Source: Taeniopygia guttata (lineage: Eukaryota; Chordata; Aves; Passeriformes; Estrildidae). Taken from it: a stretch of 64,000 bases of DNA. A program made the position numbers and the translations under genes. Below the pieces are notes generated by a model. The model was not told the origin of the DNA. It searched no databases and saw only the letters and a list, made by a program, of their open reading frames with translations. Positions 27,050 through 38,659 of the stretch are shown here, in pieces; the stretch's first letter is position 1, and each line of letters opens with the position of its first letter. The DNA is taken from contig NC_133026.1 of assembly GCF_048771995.1 (NCBI RefSeq), positions 115,091,501 through 115,155,500 on the forward strand, given 5' to 3'.

Positions 27050-27225
27050 TAGAATAATAGAATTGTTTAAGTTACAAAAAACCTTTAAGATCATCAGGTC
27101 CAACTATCAACCCAGCAATGCCAGGTGGTCCACCAATAAACCATATGCCTAAAATCTCATCTAATACCTTAAATGCCTTCAGGAATGGTGACTCAGCCAC
27201 TTCCCTGGACTTTAATTCTCTTTGA
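27050..27225 (-). mobile_element. CR1 LINE 3' fragment, reverse orientation
   Basis: Read on the plus strand it begins 'taatagaattgtttaagtta', then 'cctttaagatcatcaggtcc', 'accatatgcctaaaatctca' and 'gccacttccctgg'. This is the reverse complement of a CR1 tail (gatgatcttaaaggtc...). It is a decayed copy lying in the same direction as CA8. Confidence 0.8.
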
Positions 27226-28165
27226 ATCCCATTGCCAGGTTATTCATTATAGCAAAACATCCATTAACTAAGTATAACAAGGATTAGGAGTAACTGTTGA
27301 GCATTGAGGGGATTTATTTTATATATAAAATAGATAGAGGCTGGGGAAACATGACATGAGAAATTTTAATAACTGCAGCATGGTTAATGCAGGTTCACAC
27401 ATGTATTTCTCTTGCTCAGTGAGTCAGTGAAGCTGGAAAAGAAGCAACAACTCATTTGATGAAAGAAATATGAAAAATTAGCCACGACAGAATTTAATTT
27501 CTTTCCTTTCATACCTACACTAGAGCTGCCCAAAATTCAGACTTGTTGGGAATGAACAGCATTATGAAAAAAAAAGCACCTCATTTTAGAATTAAAGACT
27601 TCTTACCAGAACTACTACCCTCCTTTTTTAACAGGGTGAAGAGATCCACCAATGGCTGGTCTTCCAAAAACATGGAAAGAAACCAAACAGTAGAACTCAA
27701 TAACTGGGGAAATATACCACATAACCAAGGCATACTGTGCTCTTCTTCACTGTAGCAGGAGAAATTTAAAGCTACAAGAAGTAATTGTAATGTAAGTGGG
27801 CATTGTGATTCACTGCCTGGATGGTGGTGAATGACTTTGTTTTCTATTGCTTTGCTTGCATGCATGGCTTTTGCTTTACCTATTAAACTGTCTTTGCCTC
27901 AACCCAAATTCTCTCACTTTTACCTTTCTGATTCTCTTCCCCATCCCACCACATGGAAGTGGACTGAGCAGCCTGTGGGGCTTGGTTGCTGACTGGAGTT
28001 AAATCATGACATAACCAAACTATTATACACAGGATGAAATAGAAATTACAGTGTCAACTTTTACAATTGTAACAATGTATCATAACATTAGTTAAAATGA
28101 AGTACATTTTCTACTTTAGCTAAATTACTTCAAAATTTCTATTTTTCCACTCAGTTTTTGCTTAC
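27226..28165. other. Region just 3' of the last CA8 coding exon
   Basis: If the donor at 28166 is used, this is the start of a 3'-UTR intron of CA8; otherwise it is 3' flank. No other exon was recognised and no minus-strand AATAAA was seen in the first ~300 nt. The opposing 70- and 94-codon frames around 27543-27865 show no domain. Confidence 0.45.
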
Positions 28166-28197
28166 CTGAATTATTCATCATTATTCTTCCTCCTCTG
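28166..28197 (-). other. CA8: CA8 3' UTR start ending at a predicted splice donor
   Basis: Thirty-two nt after the TAG stop, the minus strand reads ATTCAG|gtaagc, a near-perfect 5' splice site. No AATAAA or ATTAAA is seen on this strand in the next ~300 nt, so the 3' UTR more likely continues in a separate exon than ends here. A stop this close to the last junction (under ~55 nt) would not be expected to trigger nonsense-mediated decay. I recall that mammalian CA8 also has a non-coding last exon, which would agree. I could not identify the acceptor or the poly(A) site. Confidence 0.55.
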
Positions 28198-28332
28198 CTA
28201 CTGAAATGCAGCCCTGATGACTCTATCACTAAGTGGCTGAGTTGGTCTGAAGTTATCTCCTAGGATTCCATCAGAGCCCTCTAAAAGTTCAGCACCTTTA
28301 ACATGAGTCCTCAGTCTTCGAAATTCCTCTAT
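28198..28332 (-). CDS. CA8: CA8 terminal coding exon, residues ~247-290 and stop
   Basis: The acceptor is gtctttcag|ATAGAGGAA. Forty-four codons and TAG read [19 protein letters not shown], then [18 protein letters not shown], then VIRAAFQ-stop. The C-terminus matches CA8 exactly, and with the other exons the length equals the 290-residue human protein. One notable difference is Ser at position 266, where human has Cys (EGCDG). The exon lacks a start codon and is partly embedded in other frames, so only its homology reveals it. Exon sequence appears to continue past the stop to a splice donor at 28166. Confidence 0.96.
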   Translation of the reverse strand: MEEFRRLRTHVKGAELLEGSDGILGDNFRPTQPLSDRVIRAAFQ

Positions 28333-30419
28333 CTGAAAGACAGAAAAACAGAAAGAAACTGAGACCCATTCTTTACCATGGGACTAATGATCAAAACCAG
28401 CCCTGTTCAGCCAATACTGAAGCTTTGAAAATTGCAGTGTTCAGGTGCTATATCGTAAGGTCAATATGTATTAATAACATTTTAAAATAGCTATCAGCAC
28501 TGTCAAAATATTTGAGATATAGAGAAAAACAAGAATTCTTAGGCACATGGTTTGGCAAAATTATCCTCTGCCTTCTCACAACTTCTTTTAAGATCTATAA
28601 CCATCTTGGCCACTGCAGATTACATCCTATGAATCAGCCTTACTGTTGTGTGTTTAGAGCAGTAATTCAGGTCTTCTTCAAAGAAATGCGTTTTAGGAAT
28701 AACTTGCTTGACTATAAATTGCTTTGAAATTCTCCTAGTGATTTATTTACTGCCTGAAACTGTTGTTATCTTCTAACCAGAAGAATACTGAACAGATTCT
28801 TAGCTTTAAAAGATGTCTGTTGACATTTTATATGGAAAAATACAGGTTTTGTGATCAAAACAAAATACTGCTTCAAAAGATCTGTAGGTGTAGAAAGTTG
28901 GAAAGTCACATACAGTAAAAATTAAATTAAGTATTTGAATTGAGCCAAAACAAATATGTTTCTTGCTTACGGACTCTTTTTAGATTTTTCTAAATCTAAT
29001 CTGGTATATGGAAGAATATGAGCAGCTTCCATCTGCATCCCTGGTATTAGCATCAAGCTCTGCATGGTAAAACACTTTAGCTTACTGTTCACCAGTGCTG
29101 TTTTTAAGAGTCTGGTGTTTTAAATAGTTGTAACTACTAGAAAAAAATCTTTTTTCTTTGACATATTCACAAACTGTCTTAGCTGGATACAGCAAATATA
29201 CTTGATGGCTGACTCCCCTAGCCTCAGCCTCTGTACTTGTACTGACCCTGTGACACTTCACTATGCAGTTCATCTTTAACTTGAAACTGAAGATACACAG
29301 AAAGTAAAATGGAGCCTGAAGTATACAGTCATTTTAACATCTAAAACATTACAGAGTTAATTTCTCCATGAAAAACACCCTAGGAAATATTACAGGGAGA
29401 ATGTAAGCATGATTCCTGAATTAAATTAAATTAGGTACTAAACAGCAAGTAATGGCATTTTTATTCTTATCCTGCATACAGAGAATACCTTCTTACTGCA
29501 ATCTGGAACACAACTGCCCCCATTATTGTTTTCCACACTACAGTAGTACTGATACAGATTTATTTACTTGATTTAGAAGCTAGCTATTCTCTGCTTAATT
29601 TTTCTCAGAAAAACAGTGTGCTTGGAAATCAACACTCAGCTTGTGGCAGCTGAGATATAAGGCAACAGCTTAGACTGCCAAAATGGAAAAAGCTCCTCGA
29701 AGGTGGTTTTATAGGCAGAATCCTGTTTTGGAAGATTGTTGTTGTTTACTTAAAGCAAACTGAAAACAAACCCACTACCAGCTTGGAATTGAAAAAGTCT
29801 TCAGAACTCAAGGGCTGGTAAATGACTGAAGGAGTTTTGTAAAAGCATCCTTTTTCACCATCTGAATCAACTCTGGAAAGTCTGAGATAATTGCAGTTTA
29901 GGAAGGAGCACTTTACAAAAATGTGGCTTTTGTTTGATCTTTTGTTTGAGATACTTCAAACAAAGACAGATGAAGGAGAGGGAAGAGCAGGCTCTCTGCA
30001 AAGCTGGCATTTGTGAGCTGTCTCTTACTGTAACTACAAATACTCCGTCCCAGTTCCCACAGTGAAATCTTTCTCCAGGAAGTAACTCCTCACAAAGCAG
30101 CTTCCAGTTCCTTCAGTCAGGAGAGCAGAACTGACCTGATCTCTGTGCCTGCTCTTTAGTCTTTACAGGTAGCTCTGCTCCAAGGGGGAATTTCTCCTAA
30201 GACTGACACCCTCCTTGTTTAGCTGTTCCTTCCATGGTTCACACTGCCGTGTCAGAGACCCTCTACAACGTGATGGTTTGCTCTACTCATGAGAAGTGCT
30301 TCTGTCAGAAAAGGACACTATCTGTGCCAACACTACTTTCCCTATTAAATTTCCACGTGGCAAGGAAATACGTTTTCTCAGGTTGAAAGGTGTAGCTGGA
30401 TGTGTATTCTATTCCCATC

Positions 30420-30968
30420 TGTTAGAGGTGGGGGGTGGGGCAGTTATTTTCTGTTAATTGGGCAGTTTTTCTTTATCTCTTCCACAACCAATCCTCCCTC
30501 TGTGGAGACAGCTTCTGTTAATGGGCCATTGAGTGTCACTGCATGACTGATAAAATCACATCATCCAATCGTGAGATGCTCCACCCGGGGGCGTGGGGAG
30601 CCAAGCATTCCTACCTGGATATAACCAGATGTTTGGAACATCACAGTCAGCCTTTTCCCACTGGATTCCCAGAGGAAGACTAGGCCCATCTACACCACTA
30701 CTGTACCTTTAGAGGAAGCCTACACCCTTCTACAGGATCACTGCTCCAACAGTACAACACCTGCCACTCCAGGAGGACTGCAGCCACTGTTCCATCGGAC
30801 TGCTGCCAATAGGGTGTCAGGTCATATTGTAGTTTATTTTCTTTTTTTTTTTTTTTTTTTTTTTTTTGTACTATTGTATTTGTATTTTTTGAAATTTTCC
30901 TAGTAAAGAACTGTTATTCCTATTCCCATATCTTCGCCAGAGAGCCCCTTAATTTCAAAATTGTAACA
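30420..30968 (+). mobile_element. ERVL-like solo LTR inside CA8, antisense to the gene
   Basis: The segment opens tgttagaggtgggg and ends aaaattgtaaca, with the internal order of an LTR. An upstream part holds ccaatcctccctctgtgg and 'ttaatgggccattgagtg'. A TATA box (gatataac, 30618-30625) is followed by a likely transcript start near 30640. Then come a pyrimidine-rich part with a T26 run (30842-30867), AGTAAA at 30902-30907 and a terminal 'gagagccccttaatttcaaa'. The sequence resembles LTRs I associate with songbird ERVL-type elements. I found no clean 5-bp target duplication (ccatc left, agtta right), so the exact ends are uncertain. No internal viral genes are attached. Confidence 0.72.
30842..30867. 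repeat. T26 homopolymer inside the ERVL-like LTR
   Basis: An unbroken run of about 26 T lies between the TATA region and the AGTAAA signal. Confidence 0.9.
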
Positions 30969-32969
30969 AGTTAGAGGGAGTTTACATTTTCCATTTCAAG
31001 GAAGGCTCCTGTCTTCCTTAGCAGACACCTGTCTTTTCAAACCAAGACATATGTGTGCCCTGCTGATCCTGTTTCACTGCTCGCCATCTCCTCCCAGCCC
31101 GTCATAAGTCAACTCTGTGAAGTACACCCTGCAGGACTGACAATGAAACATGTTTTAGAGGCATACAGCTAAGCACCCTTGGATAGTCACATACTATCAT
31201 AGTATAGTCACATACCAGGAATAGCTATTCTTCTCCTGCCCAGAAGACATTAAGGATGACCTAAACCTGTTCATACTGAAATTTGGGATTAAGTTCTAAT
31301 CAGTGTAGAAGGCAAATCCACAATATGAACAATGGCATTCCTACTGAGTAAAACCATTCATGTTCATGTTGTATAGAATTTTTTTTACCACTCATTGTAC
31401 TTAGATCCTGAGCATTTTTTTTTTCACTCACACATTTGCTGACGAATAGAGCACACAATACTAAGAATTTGTATGTTTTCTATAAACATTTCTTCAATAT
31501 GAGCTATATAAGTATTGTCCTTCTGTTTGAAAATTTTACATGTTTCCATGACATCTTCCAAGAACAAGGACTTTACTTCACAGCACCCAGAATACCATGA
31601 AGTTTTATTTTAGTTTACATAAATTTTGCACAATCCCCATTACAGCTCATATGCTAGTTACTGTTTCTGTCCTTTGGTAGTTTTTCATTCTGAATGAGGT
31701 AGACAAAAGGACTAGGGACCATGCCATTCAATAAAAGAACAGTTAATTCTGACAATGAATACAGCAGAACAACAGCTCCTTCTGCATCATTGTTTAAAAT
31801 CCCTACTGAGTGGCTTAGACAATGCACTTTTTCTCAGCTTCAGTGAACCACAAAGCACATTATTCACAAGTGTCCCATTTTTTTTAAATATAGTGGAGAG
31901 AAGCACGCCTAAGTATTTTTCAATTATTTCCTACTTTTTACTGGTGTAATGGGAGTTTTCTCCCACTGCATTTCAGCAGTGAACATGCATGTGTTCCTCA
32001 CAAAAAGAATCAACATAGTTCTTTCTGGGCTATGTATTTCAACATAAGTCAAGGGAGGATGGCAAAAACCACAGTAGGAAGACAGGAATATGCACAGAAT
32101 GACCCATGAAAGACTTTTTGATGGAAGTGAAGTCTTATGGTGAGGAAAATTGCCTCCCGTGAGGAAATAGCATTCCTCAGGATTCCAGGAAAGCACAACA
32201 AGATGCTGCAGTCCTGAACTGCTCTTTTGCTATTTGTATAACCAGCACACTCAGATCTCCTTTCACTTAACTTTGACTTAGATTAGTAGCATATCAACTC
32301 ATCAGCTGAATTTTTCTATCTGAAAATGTCTTCAGATAAAAAAAATGTTCTCTACTTTGTACTGGTCAGCCTACTGTGCCTATGTCAAAATGGTTACTTC
32401 ATTGTTTCAGAATAACAAAATGTGAAAATATTTTAGGAGTATGACCATGCAACAGAGTGGCAATTTTATTCACTTTTTGCCCTTATGACCCACAGTTTGT
32501 TAAGCTGATCAATATTGTTGTGTTAATTGCAGAAAATTAACATATTGTCTCCAATATATGAACTAGTTTGATCAGAGGAAAGAAACAAAGCTTATTCATA
32601 TTTTATTATGTAATTCTTTATGTACTTGTTATTGACACTCAGAACTTGATTATTTCATAGCCTGAAAAAGGAAAATAGCCTTGAATTTGTCTCTCACTGG
32701 CTATAACCACAAATCCTACTAGTATTTGACATTTCATTAGTATCCCAAAGAAGAAATTTCTAGATGGTAATGACAAATGTAAAAATAACGTACTAAAACC
32801 TATTAGAAATGCATTTGCACTGAAATCTATGATTTAATACTACAAGCTGGCTTAATAAAATTAAATACTTCTACCAGCCTTCCATGGAAGATTCAAAATG
32901 GTATAGCCTATACTACATCCTCTTATTTTTCACAGACAAAAGCCCTTGCATTTCTAATCTCTCTTTAAT

Positions 32970-33077
32970 CTCTCCTGGGCAACTTGCTCTAGATGAACCT
33001 GCTTTGGCAGGGCGTTTGGAATAGATGCTCTCCAGAGGTCTTTTCAAACCCCAGTCATTCTGTGGTTCTGTGATTAA
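32970..33077 (+). mobile_element. CR1 LINE 3' tail
   Basis: The order 'gatgaacctgctttggcagg', 'tggaatagatgctctccaga', 'ggtcttttcaaacccc' and 'cattctgtggttctgtgatt' matches the CR1 3' end ending in tandem attctgtg units. It is strongly truncated and mildly diverged. Confidence 0.85.
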
Positions 33078-33952
33078 ATGAAATCTCTCACAGGCACTCA
33101 TGCTCACATGTGCAAAAGAGGCCAGATAGTTCATTGCAGCCAAAATGCTAATTTCTGTTTAAAATCTTGGAATTTTAGCTATAGCAAAATATTCTAGAAA
33201 CGACAAAATCTTAATTTGGGCATCATGGAGACTTTACAATACCTTTCAATTTACGAATCCCAGAATCATCTCCTCTCACTTACCCCATATTTATTTTATA
33301 TATTTTATATTTATTGATATATTTATTTTATTGACATATTTATTTTTCATTGACATCTGAAAGCAATGTCTGATAAAATATATTTTTTTCTATCCCACCT
33401 TGGCAAAAGCCTTTCAAGTTTTTAATAACTATCTTCCCTGCACAACCTTAACTTTAATGCTGCAATCATAAATATCACTGAGGAATGTCTTTCTAATTGA
33501 TGCTTTTCTGTGACAAGTATAGTGAATCATCCTGGCATGAGTCTGCTCCAATCCATCACTGGACTCCAGTGCCACCTCTCACCCAGGTACAGTGACAGTG
33601 GGAGGGAAAACTCCTCCATGTTTTTGGATCAGGTCTGCACCTATCAAAGTAATGCAGCAACACAAACCAGCTACTACTCACCTAAAAAAGGCCATGGTTG
33701 TGAATTTCAGTTTTTGCCCCAGGCACTATGGGTCACTCTTTTCCCCAGGCACAATATTCTTTTCAGGAGTCTTATCCCCTTCACACAACATTCTAACCTC
33801 ATGCTTCCTTGTGGTAATTTATTTCTCTTCTTAATTCCTCTTTTTTTCACCCTCTTGCTGTCTCCCACTATATATGGATGGTTTAAACGCGTCTCTCCTC
33901 TGTACACTGGCTGAATGAAAAATGAATAGAGACTACAAAATCTGCACCTAGC

Positions 33953-34017
33953 AATATCATACTCTGTCTCAGTGTAATAGCTGTAATATCATACTATGTC
34001 TCAGCTGTAATAGCTGG
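33953..34017. repeat. 32-bp tandem duplication
   Basis: Two adjacent copies begin aatatcatactctgtctcag (33953) and aatatcatactatgtctcag (33985). They differ by one substitution in this stretch and a single-base shift later. This looks like a recent local duplication in a CA8 intron. Confidence 0.85.
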
Positions 34018-35197
34018 ACTTTGTACATCTGATTAAGTCCCCTTATTTATCAATAGCCCATCTGAACAATTAACTGACAAGTTACAAAATGCACTCTGTC
34101 CTTAAAAGTTATTCTGAATCTAATAATGCTAACAGAATGCTGTTTACTCAGTAGTTAGTAATGCATTTACTCAGTAGTAAGCAGCCACAAGTCTTAGCTT
34201 TTCATAAACAAATAACAAAATTCATGATGGGATGCATTTAAGTTGCAGCTACCAGACAAATGACTTATTGGGAGTCACTGCTTTTATCCTATGATTAGAC
34301 CTAGAATTCAGTGTCCATAAAACAAGAAATGCTGCCAATTTTAAATTGTTAAAGATGTTAAAATAAGATGCTAGTGCTGGCATCACTAGCAAAATTTTAA
34401 ATTATTACAGCTGAAATAATTGAAATCTGAATTTATCACCTTTTATACTTTTTTTGACAGGCTTTAGAGCAGGCAATGAAAATTAATGCACTCAGCTTCA
34501 GGGATTCTAGGTAGGTTCACTTAAATAAAATGCACATTCCTCCAGCTGGGATTCACAGACTGTGGAAGAATATTCATCAGGATTTTTCTATGTTTTTACT
34601 GGGATTATTTGTAGACAGATTTGAAAAGCTGTACATAGAAAGGCTCACAACTGTTAGATTTAATTTAAGAATAAAAAATCCAAACATTTTAAAATACATA
34701 CCTGTGAAATCAAATTTAAAGAGGTAGCTTCCATTTGACATTTATTATGAAACTGAATTTAAAAAGAACCAGATAAATTAAATACAGTTCAATGCAATCT
34801 AGGCAATCTGTACTACATTAATGTTTTTCATTCTCCAGGAAGTAGTGCCTCCCTGTGTTTTTTTTCCTCTTTAACTTTAAAAAGCAGTGATATTTGAAAG
34901 CATACAATTACAAAGAATTTAATTTCTTTTGCCCATTGAGTTCCTTTTTTTCTTTTTCATTCACTTAAATATAAGAATTATTTTAAATGCAGATGATAAA
35001 TGATAACAAGGTTTTTCATCTCTGACCTTTGCATTGCTTTCAGTGACTCGAAAGGTTTAACCTTTACTTGAAAAGCCATGTACTGATCTAATGGGATCTT
35101 TAAGGAGAACAGACATAACATTCTGATATATACATTTGCACGCTATAACCTTTAGCTCATAACCATATTCCAAGGTCATTTTAAGCACAGCTGTTAC

Positions 35198-35310
35198 CTG
35201 CACTTGGGACACAGTCAAAGGATAGCGAAATAATATCCAGGTGACACCTTCACTGCAGGGTGGAATGGTTAGAGAGCCCTCATACACCCAGTAGTCACGC
35301 AGAAGAGGAT
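35198..35310 (-). CDS. CA8: CA8 coding exon, residues ~209-246
   Basis: The acceptor is ttgatttcag|ATCCTCTTC and the donor GTGCAG|gtaaca. The 113 nt enter in phase 1 and leave in phase 0. The translation reads [20 protein letters not shown], then [30 protein letters not shown] is the counterpart of the CA2 YWTYPGSLTTPP motif. The gatekeeper Thr199 is kept and Thr200 is Ile, as in CA8 proteins. An open frame runs past the donor into the intron, but homology stops at SQVQ, where the donor lies. Confidence 0.97.
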
Positions 35311-37873
35311 CTGAAATCAAAAGAAACATGGAGTTTTAATGACTATTAGGAAGTTAATGGTGGTTTTCAGTGACGGCTGTGGGCTCACTCGCATGATGAA
35401 TTTAGTAAGCAGAAGTTAAGGTGTGAATTTATAATCTGCCAAGCACTGCCCACTACTTCCTCATATGAATGTATATGAGCTTGTGATCATTATATTACTG
35501 CAAGTTACCCTGCAGATGAGCATTTTAGGCATGAAAATGCCACATTGTAGATGTGAAAAATAACAAGTGCACAGCTCTCTAAATTAACATGGCAAATAAG
35601 CAATGTTATGGGAATAAAGTAATTCCTATTAATGTCAAAAGCTAAAAAGATATGTATTTTGAAGGTTGAGGATCTGTGGTGATTGAATTTTAACTGACTT
35701 CTACATTTAGGATATGTCTCAAGAATTAATTTTATTTCATCTTTTAGAAAAAAATCAATAAAAATTCAGCTGAAGAGAAACTTTTCACTTTGCAATTCTG
35801 GTGACATATTTTTTGAGATGCAATGGTGCTTCCCACCTTTGGAAAAGTGAGCTGAGGGGAAAAAACATCAAGGTTTACCTTATAATTACTTTTTTTTTTT
35901 AAGTCTATGTATTAATAGGTTTATAAATAACTGTTAGAATAAACAGTTGTCACTGAATAAAATGTACAAAATTTTGTGCATGCAGAGTTTTGACTCTACA
36001 TAAAACACATTTGATTTTAATTATTGTAATTATTTTAAATTTCTCATAGATTCCAATCATACTACACTTCATAAGTGAGAAAACACAGGGCTTTTCTTTG
36101 CTGCTGTACAGCCTAAAAAGTACTAAAAAAAGGAGAGAAAACTGACTGTAAAAGAGAGTTTCTCAAGAAACAAACCTAGAGAGAAACTGGAGACAAATGG
36201 TGCTTAATCATGGCATGGAGAGCCAAGGGAAAGGCTGTGACTAGCTTGACAAGGACAGAATGGGATACTGGAAACAAATAAACCTGTTTGGTGGAACTAA
36301 CCTGTTACTGTCATTTCACTACTAGCTCAGAGGAATATCAGTAGAATTAAATTTTGCTAATGAAGCCTGTGATTGTCAGTTAATGGATTTTGTTTTGTTG
36401 GTGTAATTTTCTTTCTCAACTAGGAAATTATGAAGCATATCCATTGACAGCAAGCTGCATTATCAAACACTCAAAAGTTAAGAACTGCAAGAATTAATAC
36501 AGCCCATCCTGTGCATGCATCGTGATACAGTGTTGTCACATGATCATGTGTGTCTTTTCTGGAGAACCTTTCATAGTTTACTTGCAAAGACAGATTATTT
36601 TGTTTTGAAAAGTACATAATATTATTTAGAATTCTCAGTACAATATGAGGTACTTCATCTTCTTTTTCCTATGTTATTGAAATCCTGCTTGTTAGAATAT
36701 TTTCTCATTTTTCATATTTCTAATACACTCATTTCTCCAGTGCCTGAGAGCTTAAATGAATTAATTTATCCTCCCATACCCTAGAGTGGTGAGGAAGGAT
36801 AGATTATCCCCTCACTTTACAGCTGGGGAACTGAGGCAGAGAAGATGAGGTCAAATACATCTATTCATTTGAGGTGTTCAATATGACATGCTTAAAACCT
36901 GATTTCTCAAAGTATTTAACTTTCTATAGCACATAATACAGTCAGAGCACTGCTCCCATTGACTTCTCTTGGAGGTGTAAGCACTCAGCACTTCTGCAAA
37001 TCAGACCCCATGATCTCAAGTCGGGCACCTAGAAAATGAGGAACACATAGTTAGAGATGACTTGGGAACATTTTTGTTTATGTGACTTGATCAGCATCAA
37101 ACAGGAACTGTGAGGCAGGGATCCTGTAAAAAATAACTTACGGTCAAGCAATCAGGTGATGCTTCATAATGGAAATGCATGAGAGGCACAGGCTGCCTTA
37201 ATTCCTGCAATTCCTAATTGCTGAGACTTGACTTTGCAACCTAGACAATATTCATTTGATATAATTAATATAGCTTAATGTAGACTGGGGCTACTTTGAA
37301 AAATTAAAGATCTTGCCACTATGACAGAGTTTAGCTCAAATGGATTCCTTGCAGAAACATTTCCTTTTAGAAATATTTTTTAAAACTCACATTGCTTACT
37401 GTTACTCTCTAACTTTTGGCTATGTAAGTTTGAATTTGCCTCCCTTTGTCACTTTTCCTTTTATGGATAGAACTGTCATTCATAATGGCATTGTCTTTTG
37501 ATTCTGCCAAAAAAACTACCTTATTAAGTGGGTAGCCTTACACTTCCTATTTTAGGCCCAAGTAGAGAAAGGAATACCCACAGTTGTCTCTCTGGATGGA
37601 TTGGTAATTCCTCAACAAAGCTAGCCACAGTTGTCAGCAGCAGCACACAGACTACAGTGTCACATTCCACTCACATGACAAAGGTGCAGATTTACAGTAA
37701 ATTCCAGTGGGACTTCACCACTATGCCTGTGAGGATGTGCATTACCAAAATGCATTACCACCTTATGGAACACACTCAGGCTTGCAGTTTAGGCTAGGCT
37801 TTAGATTAAGATAGTCTCAGCCTCTGCAATCAGCTACTAATCCACACACACAAAAGTAAGCAAAGGCACCTAC
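35311..37873 (-). other. CA8: CA8 intron (2.6 kb)
   Basis: The intron is bounded by donor gtaggt at 37873 and acceptor tttcag at 35311. It holds an ancient SINE relic (36778-37075). I saw nothing else of note. Confidence 0.9.
36778..37075 (+). mobile_element. Ancient MIR-core-like SINE relic
   Basis: The part 'gattatcccctcactttaca' followed by 'gctggggaactgaggcagag' closely resembles the conserved MIR core (ttatccccattttacagatgaggaaactgaggca). Downstream, 'ctcccattgacttctcttgg' and 'gcactcagcacttctgcaaa' resemble another widespread amniote repeat tail. The copy is heavily decayed, as expected for elements predating bird divergence. Boundaries are approximate and the family name is tentative. 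Confidence 0.5.
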
Positions 37874-37922
37874 CTGGCAATAAAGAGTTGGGATTAAAAC
37901 AGGGTATTGTTTTGGACTTTCC
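37874..37922 (-). CDS. CA8: CA8 coding exon, residues ~193-208 (49 nt)
   Basis: The acceptor is tttttcag|GGAAAGTCC and the donor TTGCCAG|gtaggt. The 49 nt encode GKSKTIPCFNPNSLLP plus the first base of the next codon, and the phases 0 to 1 match the neighbouring exons. The motif is CA8-like; human has NTLLP where this has NSLLP. The exon is short enough to be missed by open-frame scans, but the splice sites and phase agreement on both sides make it secure. Confidence 0.94.
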
Positions 37923-38659
37923 CTGAAAAAATGAACACAAGTCAATCTCATCTCTAGCTTCTAATTAAAATGCTGATGAATGCCGAGATAAAACACATTC
38001 TGTGTTCTTTTACCATTAAGCCTTGAATTCCTGTGGAAAGCAACCTCATTAAGAGCCCCCATTTAATTATTATTGCATTTGTCTTTGCAGCTACACAAGC
38101 AAGTATTTTTATCCTATTTTTAATTTCATTTTTAAGCTTATCCCAGCAATTTGTTAACTTTCTGCCTTTAGCACCTAGACTTCCTTCAGGTTCCAGCCTT
38201 GAAATTCTCTACATGAAATTCAGGGGTTTCATACAAAAAGAGTTTAAAAAACAAGGACCAAAGTGAGCTTCACTTAACTGCTGTGGATAACACTTAATAA
38301 AATAAATCTGGTTTAGCATATTTAATACACAAAAATGTTATCTATGCCAAAGTGTGTTTGATGCTGACGCTTTGAAAGGCACCACTATAATACAGTGATG
38401 AGGCCTTTTATGACCTTCCTCTACTTCGCTGTTGTCTCAGTAATGAAATCAGAGTTCTATACACTATTGTTTTCTCTGACACTTTCATAAATGAGGAGTT
38501 TATAATATTAAACATAATGACTGAATTTTACCATATATTATTTGACTAAAAGATTGTGATTCCTGTCTAATTTTTCTGCACTTTGGCATCTGCTGAAGTG
38601 AATGGTAATCTCTTCATACCAATAAAAAATGTGACATCAACACATCTCAAAATCCTTTT

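Larger units (their letters stand above)
28333..35197 (-). other. CA8: CA8 intron (6.9 kb) between the last two coding exons
   Basis: The intron runs from donor gtaaca at 35197 to acceptor tttcag at 28333. It contains an ERVL-like LTR (30420-30968), a CR1 tail (32970-33077), an AT-rich tract with repeated tatttat words (33290-33350) and a 32-bp tandem duplication (33953-34017). Nothing was recognised in the rest. Confidence 0.9.

Noticed and set aside
30420..30973. Target duplication GTTAG around the ERVL-like LTR
   Set aside because: Using GTTAG would place the LTR ends inside aggtgg...aacaa, without TG/CA termini. The canonical ends leave unmatched flanks, so no duplication is claimed.
35057..35197. 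Extension of the CA8 frame past SQVQ (residues [17 protein letters not shown]...)
   Set aside because: Homology to CA8 stops exactly at a donor (CAG|gtaaca), and the next CA8 residues (IEEFRRLR) resume at 28332, so this extension is intron.
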